From assembly GCA_000430305.1 (NCBI GenBank), contig ASZZ01000003.1:95466-159465 (forward strand): a DNA stretch of 64,000 nucleotides, given 5' to 3'. Numbering within the stretch: the stretch's first letter is position 1; each line of letters opens with the position of its first letter. Shown here in pieces: positions 50,010 to 58,935 of the stretch. The notes beneath the pieces were generated by a model. It worked only from the letters and a program-made list of their open reading frames with translations, had not been told where the DNA came from and made no database searches. A program made the translations under genes and the position numbers. The DNA comes from Streptococcus mitis 17/34. GTDB lineage: Bacteria; Bacillota; Bacilli; Lactobacillales; Streptococcaceae.

Positions 50010-50309
50010 TTAGAATGGCAATTTCCCGGCGAAAGCACCTAGTTTTTTCTTGGTAGTTTCATCGATTTGTTCAAGAGCAGAGTTGATAGCTTGAACAGTC
50101 ATATCTGAAAGTGTTTCAAGGTCTTCTGGGTCAACGACAGCTGGATTGAAGTCAATGCTGACAACTTTCTTATCGCCAGTTAAGGTCGCTTGGACAAGAT
50201 CTTGAGCAGATTTGCCAACAAATTGCATAGCAGCAAGTTCTGCTTGGCTTTGTTCCATTTGTTTTTGAAGTTTCTGTGCTTGACGCATCATATTTTGCAT
50301 GTTCATCAT
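50010..50309 (-). CDS. YbaB/EbfC nucleoid-associated protein
   Basis: A 99-residue member of the YbaB/EbfC DNA-binding family: N-terminal helix ([25 protein letters not shown]), the central [32 protein letters not shown] and a C-terminal helix with [17 protein letters not shown]. It forms dimers that bind DNA non-specifically. It is monocistronic here, away from its more common dnaX/recR context. Confidence 0.9.
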
Positions 50310-50402
50310 GGTGATTTACTGTTTCCTTTTACAATTATTTTCTTTCCTATTTTATCAATTTTGAGGTTAAAAGTCTAATATTAGTTTAAATTTAAAACAT
50401 TA

Positions 50403-50448
50403 AATTGTCTGAAAATTTATTGAAAAATGAGTGAAAACATGATATAAT
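50403..50448 (+). promoter_or_regulatory. efe operon promoter with a CodY-like box
   Basis: -35 TTGAAA (50420-50425), 17-bp spacer, -10 TATAAT (50443-50448). Immediately upstream, AATTGTCTGAAAATT (50403-50417) differs from the CodY consensus at one position out of 15. Confidence 0.7.
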
Positions 50449-50494
50449 GAACCGTAAAATTAATTCAGGTATCCTGAACCAATAGGAGTATACA

Positions 50495-51367
50495 ATGAAA
50501 AAACTAGGTTTTGTCCTTTTATCTTCAGCCTTGCTATTGACAGCTTGTGCTAATAATCAATCTAAGCCAAGCAACACAAGCGATTCGTCAAAGGTGACAG
50601 CCTTGTCTGAAGACAAGCAAAAAATGCTTGATAAGGCCACTGCTGACTATAAGACTTTTGTGCAAGAGCAAATCGATAAACTCTTGACAGATACGGAAGG
50701 CTTTGTCAAACTGTTGAAAGAAGGGAAGTTAGAAGAAGCCAAGAAGGTTTATCCACTGATTCGTATGTCTTATGAGCGTTCAGAACCGATTGCTGAGAGT
50801 TTTGGTGAGTCAGATGTTAAGATTGACTTCCGTTTAGCAGATTACATGGATGAAAACAAGACAGAAGAAGGTTGGTCAGGTTTCCACCGTATCGAGCGTA
50901 TCCTTTGGGAAGACAATACAACTAAAGGGACTGAAAGTTATGGCGATCAATTAGTCAATGATATCAAGGAATTGAAAGCCAAGATTGCAACTGTAGATGT
51001 GGACTACAAGGTTATGTTGACTGGAGCAGTTGACTTGCTTAACGAAGTGGCAACAAGCAAGATTACGGGTGAAGAGGAAATTTACTCACATACAGACTTG
51101 TATGACTTTCGTGCAAATATCGAGGGAGCTGAGAAGATTTTCCAACTCTTTAAACCTTTACTTGAAAAATCAGATGCTAACCTAGTCAAAGAATTGGAAG
51201 CAGATTTCAAGTCTGTCAATAGTTTGCTGGATAAACACATGACAGACAAGGAACACTACAAACTCTATACAGATTTGACAAAAGAAGATACCAAAGAATT
51301 GTCAGAAGCTGTGACAAAACTTGGTGAACCTCTATCACAAATGGGTAAATTTCTTAGTGGAGAATAA
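50495..51367 (+). CDS. efeO: EfeO/EfeM, iron-uptake M75 (imelysin-like) lipoprotein
   Basis: A 290-residue lipoprotein with lipobox LTAC (Cys19). The M75 domain carries the metal-binding HxxE motif in GFHRIERILWED (His131, Glu134). It is the short EfeM form, without the N-terminal cupredoxin domain of EfeO from E. coli. It would bind iron outside the membrane and hand it to EfeU. It is the first gene of efeO-efeB-efeU-tatC-tatA. SD AGGAG. Confidence 0.9.
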   Translation: MKKLGFVLLSSALLLTACANNQSKPSNTSDSSKVTALSEDKQKMLDKATADYKTFVQEQIDKLLTDTEGFVKLLKEGKLEEAKKVYPLIRMSYERSEPIAESFGESDVKIDFRLADYMDENKTEEGWSGFHRIERILWEDNTTKGTESYGDQLVNDIKELKAKIATVDVDYKVMLTGAVDLLNEVATSKITGEEEIYSHTDLYDFRANIEGAEKIFQLFKPLLEKSDANLVKELEADFKSVNSLLDKHMTDKEHYKLYTDLTKEDTKELSEAVTKLGEPLSQMGKFLSGE

Positions 51368-51372
51368 GAGTC

Positions 51373-52587
51373 ATGACTGAAAAAGACGAAAAGTTTTTTG
51401 AGAAGAAAATGGACCGTCGAGAATTTCTAAAAAAAGCAGGGATTGGAGGGGCTGGTTTAGCGCTAGGACTCTCTGGTGCTTCTGCTTTTTTCGCACCTAA
51501 GCTAGGAAGTCAGGAAAAAATCTCGTACGGAAATGAAAAAATTGCTTTTTATGGCAAGCATCAAGCTGGGATTAGTACGCCCATGCAAAAAAATATCTAT
51601 TTTGTTGTCTTGGACTTGCATACGATGGATAAAGATAAGATTATTCAGTTGTTCAAGGATTGGACAGATTATAGTGCAAAACTGGTAGAAGGAGAATTGG
51701 TTAAAAAAGATGGTCAAAACAGCCTTTTACCACCTAGTGATACAGGGGAAACAGTAGGACTCAATCCTCATCGTTTAACCCTTACTTTTGGTGTTTCAGC
51801 TAGTTTCTTGAAAAAGATGAATTTGGAGAACAAGCGTCCCCAACTGTTTAGGGATTTGCCACCTTTTCCTAAAGAGCAATTGCGTGAAAAATATACAGGT
51901 GGAGATATTGTGATTCAGGCTTGTGCCGATGATGAGCAGGTTGCCTTTCATGCTATTCGCAATCTTATCCGTAAGGGGAGAAATGCCGTGACCCTCCGTT
52001 GGAGTCAGTCTGGATTTGCAGCAATCGGGGATCGAATGGAGACTCCGCGTAACCTCTTTGGTTTTAAAGATGGAACAGCAAATCCAAGCAAGGAGAAAGA
52101 CTTTGACCGCGTTATCTGGGCTGATAGTAAGGACTGGATGGAAAATGGATCATATATGGCAGTTCGTCGGATTCAGATGTTTTTAGAGACCTGGGACCGC
52201 ACCAGTCTTGAAGAACAGGAAAATACCTTCGGTCGTTACAAGGAAAGTGGTGCCCCCTTTGGTAAGAAAAATGAGTTTGATGAAGTGGATTTAAATCTCT
52301 TGCCAGATGATTCGCATGTTCGTTTGGCCAAGGAAGTGGACAAGCCCCTTTTGCGTCGTTCTTATTCTTACTCTGATGGGATTGATGAAAAAACTGGTCA
52401 GTTTGATACGGGCTTGCTCTTCATTTCTTTCCAGAAAGATCCTGATAGCTTTGTTAAGATTCAAACCAATCTAGGTGCTACAGATAAGATGAATGAATAC
52501 ATCACTCACATCGGTAGTGGACTCTTTGCTTGCTTTGGTGGTGTGGAGAAAGGAGGCTACATTGGTCAGAAATTATTGGAAGGCTAG
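51373..52587 (+). CDS. efeB: EfeB, Tat-exported DyP-type haem peroxidase
   Basis: 404 aa. The N-terminus carries a twin-arginine signal: DRREFLKKAG (Arg15-Arg16), followed by GIGGAGLALGLSGASAFF. The dye-decolorising peroxidase motif GFKDGTANP (about residue 230) and the second-half HVRLAKEVDKPLLRRSYSYSDG (axial His region) are present. It probably oxidises iron or extracts iron from haem at the surface. Tat signals are rare in streptococci, and the Tat genes two genes downstream would be its dedicated exporter. Confidence 0.93.
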   Translation: MTEKDEKFFEKKMDRREFLKKAGIGGAGLALGLSGASAFFAPKLGSQEKISYGNEKIAFYGKHQAGISTPMQKNIYFVVLDLHTMDKDKIIQLFKDWTDYSAKLVEGELVKKDGQNSLLPPSDTGETVGLNPHRLTLTFGVSASFLKKMNLENKRPQLFRDLPPFPKEQLREKYTGGDIVIQACADDEQVAFHAIRNLIRKGRNAVTLRWSQSGFAAIGDRMETPRNLFGFKDGTANPSKEKDFDRVIWADSKDWMENGSYMAVRRIQMFLETWDRTSLEEQENTFGRYKESGAPFGKKNEFDEVDLNLLPDDSHVRLAKEVDKPLLRRSYSYSDGIDEKTGQFDTGLLFISFQKDPDSFVKIQTNLGATDKMNEYITHIGSGLFACFGGVEKGGYIGQKLLEG

Positions 52588-54250
52588 AAGCTGGTTACTT
52601 GTTTTAGTTCTGTCATTTTTAATTCTTTCCCCAGTAGGTGCCCAAGAAAGTCTGAGTTCTTACTTTGTGAAAATCACAGATGCATCCAAAGCGGTCAAAA
52701 ATGGCAACCAGTCTGAGGCTCAGAAACTCGTTCAGGAGATGGCATCAGACTTTGAAAGAGTAAAAGACAGTAATTCTGAGGCTGGTAAAGTCGTCAAGGA
52801 AAAGTTAGCACAATCAGGAGAGATTACTGAAGACAAACTCACCCAACTTTCTTCAGCTTTATTAGCCTTTGAAAAAGAACAAAATCCTGTTAACTTAGAT
52901 GCGGAAAAGGAAAAATTGGTCAACCGTCTAAGTCCTCGTTTTGAAGCCTTGGAACAGGCCATTGCTTCCAAAGATTTGGAAAAGGTTCGTGAAGCTTTTA
53001 AGAAAATGAATTCCACTTGGACCATCAATGAAAGTGTGGTTCGTGACAATAGTACGGCCCATTATGGACGTGTTGAGACAGCTATCTCCTTCTTGCGAAG
53101 TAGTATGGAAACTGAACCTACGGATTTTAACTCAATCCAGACTTCCTTTGAGGACTTAAAAAAGGCTATTGATGATTTTGTAACTGGAAAAGAAGTCGCA
53201 GAAGCATCTTCTGATTTAAGTCTTAAAGACGGCATTGCCCTTTTGAAGAAGGCTTTGGAACAATTCCAAACGGGTGATCCATCATCAGGAGCAGCCAGTA
53301 TGAAGGAATTTATTACTATCTGGCCAACAATTGAAGGTTCTGTTAGCACGACCAATCCTTCCCTCTATACTCGAGTGGAAAGTGAAAGCCCTGTGATTAT
53401 GGTTAAGGGAAGTGAGAAGGACTACCAAGAAAAATTAGAAAAACTGATTGCAGATTTATCACAAATTGATACTAGCGCACGTTACAATGCCTTTGATGCC
53501 ATGCTCATTCTCCTGAGAGAAGGGGTAGAGGCTCTCTTAATTGTCATGGCCTTGGTAACGACCTTGAAAGCAGCCAAGATGCGAAAAGGGCTCAAGTGGG
53601 TTTATGGTGGTGCTATCACTGGAATCATGGCCAGTCTGGTCATTGCTTTCATCCTGCAAATTGCCTTTCCAGCAGTAACATCAGGCTCCAATCGTGAAAT
53701 TATCGAAGGAGCAGTGGGAATTTTTGCAGTAGCTATGATGATTTTGATTGGAATCTGGCTCCACAGCAAATCCTCAGTCAAAAAATGGAATGCTTTTATG
53801 GAGTCGCAAATGGAAACAGTGACCAAAACAGGTTCCTTCATTTCCATGTTTGCCCTTAGTTTCCTAGCTGTTTTCCGTGAGGGAGCAGAAACCATTCTCT
53901 TTTATGTCGGAATTTTACCAAGAATTTCCAGCTTTGAATTTGTCTTGGGCATTTCACTTGCCTTGCTGGTTCTGGTAATTATTGCCCTTGTGATGAACAA
54001 GGCCAGTCAGTTCTTCTTACCTCATAAGGTCTTCTTTATCCTAACTTGGATGATTTATGCTTTGGCATTCAAGATGCTGGGAGTTAGTATCCATGCTCTT
54101 CAGTTGACCAATATGACACCAAATCACTTGCTGACAGGATTTCCAACTATAGACCTGATTGGAATTTACCCAAGTTGGGAAGGATTGGCCAGCCAGCTAA
54201 TCTTTGTTGTCATTGTCTTGATTGTCACTTTCAGACAGGGTGAAGAATAG
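52562..54250 (+). CDS. efeU: EfeU/FTR1-type iron permease, large form
   Basis: 562 aa from a TTG start at 52562 (read MVRNYWKARSWLLVLVLSFL), 5 bases after an AGGAGG inside the end of efeB; an ATG-initiated frame at 52493 would lack an SD and lengthen the protein into efeB. A signal peptide ends near VGAQE. Then follows a ~280-residue extracellular helical domain. The FTR1 permease domain has both REGxE motifs: REGVEALLIVMALVT and REGAETILFYVGILP. About seven membrane segments are visible. It imports iron in concert with EfeO and EfeB. Confidence 0.88.
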   Translation: MVRNYWKARSWLLVLVLSFLILSPVGAQESLSSYFVKITDASKAVKNGNQSEAQKLVQEMASDFERVKDSNSEAGKVVKEKLAQSGEITEDKLTQLSSALLAFEKEQNPVNLDAEKEKLVNRLSPRFEALEQAIASKDLEKVREAFKKMNSTWTINESVVRDNSTAHYGRVETAISFLRSSMETEPTDFNSIQTSFEDLKKAIDDFVTGKEVAEASSDLSLKDGIALLKKALEQFQTGDPSSGAASMKEFITIWPTIEGSVSTTNPSLYTRVESESPVIMVKGSEKDYQEKLEKLIADLSQIDTSARYNAFDAMLILLREGVEALLIVMALVTTLKAAKMRKGLKWVYGGAITGIMASLVIAFILQIAFPAVTSGSNREIIEGAVGIFAVAMMILIGIWLHSKSSVKKWNAFMESQMETVTKTGSFISMFALSFLAVFREGAETILFYVGILPRISSFEFVLGISLALLVLVIIALVMNKASQFFLPHKVFFILTWMIYALAFKMLGVSIHALQLTNMTPNHLLTGFPTIDLIGIYPSWEGLASQLIFVVIVLIVTFRQGEE

Positions 54251-54982
54251 ATGGATAGAAAAGAATTGACAATCGTTGAACATCTGGTAGAATTTAGAAA
54301 GAGATTATTGGCAGTGGTCATTTGTTTCTTTTTGGTATTCTGTGTCTCCCTGCTTTTTGCAGACCAGATTTACCAGTATGTGACCCAATCTTTTCAGCAA
54401 AAGTTGATTATTTTAGGGCCAAATGATATTTTATGGATTTACATACGTCTGGCTAGTCTGATGGCCTTTACCATCACCTTGCCTTACACAGTGTATCATA
54501 TTTGGTCTTTCATCAAACCCGGTTTAAAGAAGGAAGAAGCTAGAGCGATTTTTGCCTATATTCCAGCTAGTTTCCTTTGTTTTCTAGTTGGACTGGCTTT
54601 TGGTTTTTACTTTGTAACACCAGCCTTACTTCAGGTTTTGTTAGGGTTGGGAGAGGGATTATTTGAAACGCAGTTAACAGCCCAAAATTATCTGTCCTTT
54701 GTTTTTCAAACGACCTTGCCCTTGGCTCTGATTTTTGAATTGCCAGTTATCATTGCCTTTTTGACGTCGATTGGACTCATTGGACCAGAATTATTGACTG
54801 CTTATCGCCGATATGCCTATTTTATCTTATTGGTACTTGCAGTCATCTTGACCCCAGCCGACTTTGTCAGCGATTTGGCAATGACTGCCCCCTTGATTTT
54901 ACTCTATGAATTGAGCATAGCTATCAGCAAATACATTATGAAACGCAAGCAGAAAGGAGCGAGAAATGGGAATCTTACGTGA
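54251..54982 (+). CDS. tatC: TatC, twin-arginine translocase subunit
   Basis: 243 aa with six membrane segments; N-terminal LTIVEHLVEFRKRLLAV (the EHLxELRxR signal) and the FxPAxL-like FYFVTPALLQVLL loop are typical. It starts directly after the efeU stop and overlaps tatA by 17 bp. It recognises the RR signal of EfeB. Confidence 0.94.
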   Translation: MDRKELTIVEHLVEFRKRLLAVVICFFLVFCVSLLFADQIYQYVTQSFQQKLIILGPNDILWIYIRLASLMAFTITLPYTVYHIWSFIKPGLKKEEARAIFAYIPASFLCFLVGLAFGFYFVTPALLQVLLGLGEGLFETQLTAQNYLSFVFQTTLPLALIFELPVIIAFLTSIGLIGPELLTAYRRYAYFILLVLAVILTPADFVSDLAMTAPLILLYELSIAISKYIMKRKQKGARNGNLT

Positions 54983-55136
54983 TATCGGAGCACCAGGATT
55001 GATTATCATCGTTTTAGGAGCTCTCTTGATCTTTGGACCAAAGAGATTGCCTGAACTAGGCGAATCAATTGGTAAAATGTTATCTGAATTTAAAAAAGCA
55101 GTTAAAGGAACTGAAAATCAAGATAAGGAAGAGTAA
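54966..55136 (+). CDS. tatA: TatA, twin-arginine translocase pore subunit
   Basis: A 56-residue protein: MGILRDIGAPGLIIIVLGALLIFGPKRLPELGESIGKML (one membrane helix, the FGPKRLPELG hinge and an amphipathic helix), then a short charged tail. With a single TatA and TatC this is the minimal Tat system of Gram-positive bacteria, here dedicated to one cargo. SD AAAGGAG; last gene of the efe-tat operon. Confidence 0.92.
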   Translation: MGILRDIGAPGLIIIVLGALLIFGPKRLPELGESIGKMLSEFKKAVKGTENQDKEE

Positions 55137-55150
55137 ATCTTGTCAAATAA

Positions 55151-55206
55151 AAAAAACTTTGTACTCTGGTAACCATTATGTGGCTAGCTAGAGTGCAAAG
55201 TTTTTT
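55151..55206. terminator. Terminator of the efe-tat operon
   Basis: AAAAAACTTTGTACTC / GAGTGCAAAGTTTTTT, a 16-bp stem with one G·U pair, usable in both directions. Confidence 0.85.
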
Positions 55207-55299
55207 GAGCTTGGAAAATTTGGAATTAAAAACTGATTTTAAAAATTCATGATTAAGCCTTTTATGGGTGGTCATAATTGATGTTTACAAAATTTTAAG

Positions 55300-55455
55300 A
55301 AAAATCAGGACAATAGTGATATATTTAAGAAGCTAATTCATAGATTATCTGATATGTCCGTCCAAGATCTTGAAAAAATTGATTGACTGTTAGATATCAT
55401 TTTCATTCTATATCAAGAATCAAAACAACTAAAAACAGAAGTAGTGTTTAGATAG
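55300..55455 (+). pseudogene. Possible remnant of a regulator C-terminus
   Basis: A frame broken by one TGA reads NSDIFKKLIHRLSDMSVQDLEKID*LLDIIFILYQESKQ. The helix-rich LSxMSxxDLEKI pattern resembles the end of XRE-type regulators. Nothing else can be recognised between the Tat terminator and the LytTR site at 55752. Confidence 0.25.
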
Positions 55456-55751
55456 GAAACTTTTTTAGATATTAGAGACCTTGATTTTATGATAAAATAA
55501 GTAGAAGATTTATATTTGTAGTTAATCTTATGTCCTTGTAAAATTTTTGTATTTTTAAATGTTTTTTTAAGAAATAATATTTTAAATACAGAGATAAAAT
55601 ATAGCCAAATAAAGAGTAGTGTAAAATTTGAATTGCCTTCATAGCTTTCCTTTCATTAGAAATTAGTTTATCAAATGAAGAGAGATTAGTATTATTGGGA
55701 TACTAAAAAGTCTCTATTTTATCATGAAATGTCTAAACTAGGAAAATTTTT

Positions 55752-55818
55752 ACCATTTAAGATGGTATATAAACCATTTGAGATTTTTATAATTTAATTT
55801 CCATAATTCTGATAAGAT
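55752..55818 (+). promoter_or_regulatory. LytTR-type direct repeat and promoter before the blpS-like gene
   Basis: ACCATTTAAGAT (55752-55763) and ACCATTTGAGAT (55773-55784) form a direct repeat with a 21-bp period, two helical turns. A -10 like TAAGAT lies at 55813-55818. The arrangement is that of ComE/BlpR-type operators. Confidence 0.65.
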
Positions 55819-55842
55819 TAAACTTATAGAAGGAGATTAAAT

Positions 55843-56175
55843 ATGCAAGATTACATTTTATATCAAGGTAGAGCTGTAGTAAAGGTACCACTCTCTAAAA
55901 TTTATTATGTTACAACTCACCCAACAAAAGCTCATGCGGTTCTTTTTGTAACAGCCGAAGGGAATTTTGAAGCTTCAACCTCACTAGCTAAAATTGAAGA
56001 GGAAAGTGCAGGAGAGCTTATTAGATGCCATAGAAAATTTCTTGTAAATAAAGATAAAATAGCAGGATTTAATCATGAGACAAGAACGATTATGTTTATG
56101 GATGATAGAGTATCAGACATCGCTTGTTCTAGAAGACACTTTACAATATTAAAAAATCAGTGGAAAAATATATAG
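55843..56175 (+). CDS. Stand-alone LytTR DNA-binding protein, BlpS-like
   Basis: A 110-residue protein consisting only of a LytTR domain: ILYQGRAVVKVPLSKIYYVTT, FEASTSLAKIEE, LIRCHRKFLVNKDKIAGFNHETR and a final ARRHF-like SRRHFTIL. There is no receiver or membrane domain. In pneumococcus BlpS has this size and sits upstream of blpR, as here. It may modulate the same operators that the response regulator binds. SD AAGGAG. Confidence 0.8.
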   Translation: MQDYILYQGRAVVKVPLSKIYYVTTHPTKAHAVLFVTAEGNFEASTSLAKIEEESAGELIRCHRKFLVNKDKIAGFNHETRTIMFMDDRVSDIACSRRHFTILKNQWKNI

Positions 56176-56185
56176 GAGTGAAGTA

Positions 56186-56926
56186 GTGAATATTTTTATA
56201 CTAGAAGATAATTTTTTACAACAGACTAGAATTGAAAATATTGTCAAAAAAATTTTGGTTGATAATAAGATTGAGTATAGGCATTTTGAGGTTTATGGAA
56301 AACCTCAACAGCTTTTAGAGGACATTTCAGAGAGAGGAAATCACCAATTATTTTTACTTGATATCGAAATAAAAGATGAAGAAAAAAGAGGGTTAGACGT
56401 TGCAAGGGAGATTAGAAAACTTGATTCCCAGGCTACGATTGCTTTTGTAACAACACATTCTGAGTTTATGCCTGTATCTTTTGAATATTTAGTATCGGCT
56501 ATCGATTTTATTGATAAAGAATTACCTGAACCGACATTTATAAAACGTCTTGAAAATGTTATTTTAAATGTTAGTAACAATCAAGGAAGAACAGTATCTG
56601 AGGACTCTTTTATATTTACAGGATCTAAAGCTCAAATTCAAGTCCCTTTTAGAGATTTATTGTATATTGAGACATCGTCAATCGCCCATAAGTTGACACT
56701 CTATTCAAAACGAGACATAGTTGAATTTTATGGACAATTATCCGAAATCATAGAACAGGAACCACGTTTATTTCAATGTCATAGATCATTTATCGTAAAT
56801 CCTTATAATATATCTTCAATTGATAAAGAAAATCGGGTAGTTCATTTTCAAAACGGGTCCTCTTGCATTGTCTCTAGATTAAAAATACGGTCACTTATGA
56901 AAGCTGTTGAAAGACTACATGACTAA
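56186..56926 (+). CDS. LytTR response regulator, BlpR/ComE-like
   Basis: 246 aa from GTG 56186 (MNIFILEDNFLQQTRIENIV) with SD AGGAG. The receiver domain has the acidic pocket (Glu7/Asp8), phosphoacceptor Asp59 in HQLFLLDIEIKDEE, Thr in FVTTHSEF and Lys in DFIDKEL. The LytTR output domain (about 145-245) contains FQCHRSFIVNPYNISSID. It is closer to pneumococcal BlpR than to ComE by the parts I remember. It should activate bacteriocin genes on pheromone sensing. Confidence 0.87.
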   Translation: MNIFILEDNFLQQTRIENIVKKILVDNKIEYRHFEVYGKPQQLLEDISERGNHQLFLLDIEIKDEEKRGLDVAREIRKLDSQATIAFVTTHSEFMPVSFEYLVSAIDFIDKELPEPTFIKRLENVILNVSNNQGRTVSEDSFIFTGSKAQIQVPFRDLLYIETSSIAHKLTLYSKRDIVEFYGQLSEIIEQEPRLFQCHRSFIVNPYNISSIDKENRVVHFQNGSSCIVSRLKIRSLMKAVERLHD

Positions 56927-56936
56927 GGAGATTTAG

Positions 56937-58263
56937 ATGGTATTTTTGCTAGATATTATAAGTATTTTTCTATTGTTATGTATCCATGCTAGGGTTGTAG
57001 ATGAGCGATTAAATCTAAAAAAACTAGTAGTATCCATTATTCTGTACTATCTTTCAATATCACTATTCATTGTTGTATTTAAATCAACAGAATTTTATTT
57101 TTTTGGGTCGTTATTGATTTATCCCACTTTTTTTTATCTTGTATACTTTGTCTATTGGTGAATTAAGAAGTAAGATCTCTTTATTACTTTTTTACTCATT
57201 ATTTCCACTTGGATTTTGGGATGTCATTAAAAATTTTTTAGGTTACTTTGTAATTTATAATATTCCGATATTGAATAGACTATATGAAACTGATCTAGGA
57301 ACAATGTTTTTCTCTTTATTAGCTGAAATTATTGTGTTATTCCTTATTAGTATCTTTCAATATAATTTTAGTCATTTAAAAATAAAAAACTTAGATAGAA
57401 AGACAAAATTTATCTTAATTACTGCGGATATTTTAATGCTAGCTTATTTTATCTTCCCATCTTATATGAACTACATTGATAAAGTAAGTTGGGATAAAAT
57501 ATCAGATTATAAAGAATTATTGACAGCAGTTTACTTTTTATTGTTTATTTGTTTTGTTAATCTATTGGATAGAAAATTACTTCAAGAATTACAGGAGAAA
57601 GTCGTTCTACAAAAAGAAATTCAATTGCAAAATCTTAGTAATTATAGTCAACAAGTTGAGGGGCTGTATCAAGAAATTAGAAGCTTTAGACATGATTATG
57701 CTAATATTTTGTCAAGCTTAAAAATAGGTATAGATCAAAAAGATATTAATATGGTTTCTCAAGTCTATGATAGTGTTTTGAAAAATTCTGGTGAAAAATT
57801 AAAAGGCAAGCGTTTTGATGTAGCACATCTAAGAAATATCAATGATTTGGCGCTAAAGAGTTTACTATTATCTAAGTTATCGGAGGCCCAAAACTTATCT
57901 GTTCCAGTTTCCCTGGAGATTAGTGAACAGTTCTCTATTAAAAATATGGAACAAATTGACTTCTTAACAATTACTTCTATCTTGTTAGATAATGCTATAG
58001 AGTCCTCAGCAGAGGGAGGAATAGCAGTTTGTTTCCTTGAAGATAGAGAATGGAATAAATTAGTCATGATTGTTAAAAATTCTACTTTAGAAAGAGAGAT
58101 CGAACTGAGAGATATATTCAAGCGTGACAATTCTTCAAAAGGAGTAGGACGGGGTATAGGCTTGGCCAATGTTCGAAGAATCTTAAAATCTTATCCAAAT
58201 GTATGTTTGAAAACTACAAGTAAAGATTATTCCTTTACACAGATCTTGGAAATAGAACTTTAA
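56937..58263 (+). pseudogene. BlpH/ComD-like histidine kinase, frameshifted at or near a T8 tract
   Basis: A sensor kinase of the HPK10 (ComD/AgrC) type. The N-terminal part (ATG 56937, SD AAGGAG) ends at a TGA at 57159-57161. The rest continues in another frame to 58263 with about five more membrane segments, the H-box EIRSFRHDYANILSSL, N-box SILLDNAIESS and G-box GVGRGIGLANVRRIL. Removing one T from the eight-T run at 57128-57135 (PTFFILYTLSIGELRSKI) gives one 441-aa protein, the normal ComD/BlpH length. An insertion error, real inactivation, or slipped-strand switching are all possible. Confidence 0.82.
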
Positions 58264-58316
58264 AAGAGTCGCCATTCTTAGGATATTCTATAGAATATTT
58301 TAAGGGGCTCTTTTGT
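58262..58316. terminator. Terminator after the kinase gene
   Basis: AAAAGAG / CTCTTTT outer stem and an inner perfect palindrome ATATTCTATAGAATAT (58283-58298). Confidence 0.65.
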
Positions 58317-58374
58317 TATGACTTTATATACATTTAAATGCTCAATTTATAGCAAACATAGGAATTCTGACGTA

Positions 58375-58437
58375 ACCATTTTATGGTGACTCTCTTTCAT
58401 TACTTTGACTCTAGAGTCAGGGGCCAAATGATAAGAT
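58375..58437 (+). promoter_or_regulatory. Second possible LytTR direct repeat with -10
   Basis: ACCATTTTATG (58375-58385) and TTCATTACTTT (58396-58406) keep a CATT core at a 21-bp period; TAAGAT follows at 58432. It is weaker than the site at 55752. Confidence 0.4.
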
Positions 58438-58468
58438 AGTCTTTTTTTAATAGATAAGGTATTCACTA

Positions 58469-58605
58469 ATGGAAACTATGGAGGGGTAAGGAATTTCCTC
58501 TATGTTAAAGAGGATCATATCAGTTTGAATGGCTCTGGTTTCAAAGTCTATTTCTTTGGATTACATGATGATAGTAAGGTAAGTTGTACCTTCCTTATTT
58601 TTTAG
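58469..58605 (+). pseudogene. Decayed small gene behind the second LytTR-like site
   Basis: METMEG is followed by a stop; a second frame continues VRNFLYVKEDHISLNGSGFK, then VYFFGLHDDSKVSC to TAG 58603. A one-base change near 58486 would join them. The order (regulators, terminator, operator, small cytoplasmic gene) resembles that of blp clusters, possibly BlpT, but I cannot prove the identity. Confidence 0.35.
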
Positions 58606-58757
58606 CTAGTTCCTGTAAATGAGCTAGGCAATAGTCTTAACAATAAAACTTAGCAAAAAAGCTAAAGTGACGATTTCACAATATCTAGTAGCGATTTGTG
58701 GAACAAATTTTAAAATGGCTTATTTTTAATTTTGAAAGGTTAAAAATCATGAAAAAA

Positions 58758-58825
58758 TACGTTTCGTGATGAAAAAAGTACATTTAAAGACTTTGTGGTA
58801 AAAATCTCTTCTTTCCTGATATACT
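58758..58825 (+). promoter_or_regulatory. Third possible LytTR direct repeat with extended -10
   Basis: TACGTTTCGTGAT (58758-58770) and TACATTTAAAGAC (58779-58791), again at a 21-bp period. TGATATACT (-10 TATACT at 58820-58825) follows at nearly the same distance as at 55752. It would drive the small membrane-protein genes that follow. Confidence 0.5.
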
Positions 58826-58935
58826 GAACTTGTCAAGGTTATAATCTCATAAAATCATATATTATAGAGGATCTACTCATCGTGGAAGCAAAAACAACTC
58901 ATTCAAAATAGTTTTAAAAAAGAAGAGGTGCTAAT

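Noticed and set aside
52493-52561. ATG-initiated longer form of efeU
   Set aside because: It has no SD and lies within efeB; a TTG at 52562 follows a perfect AGGAGG and gives a proper signal peptide.
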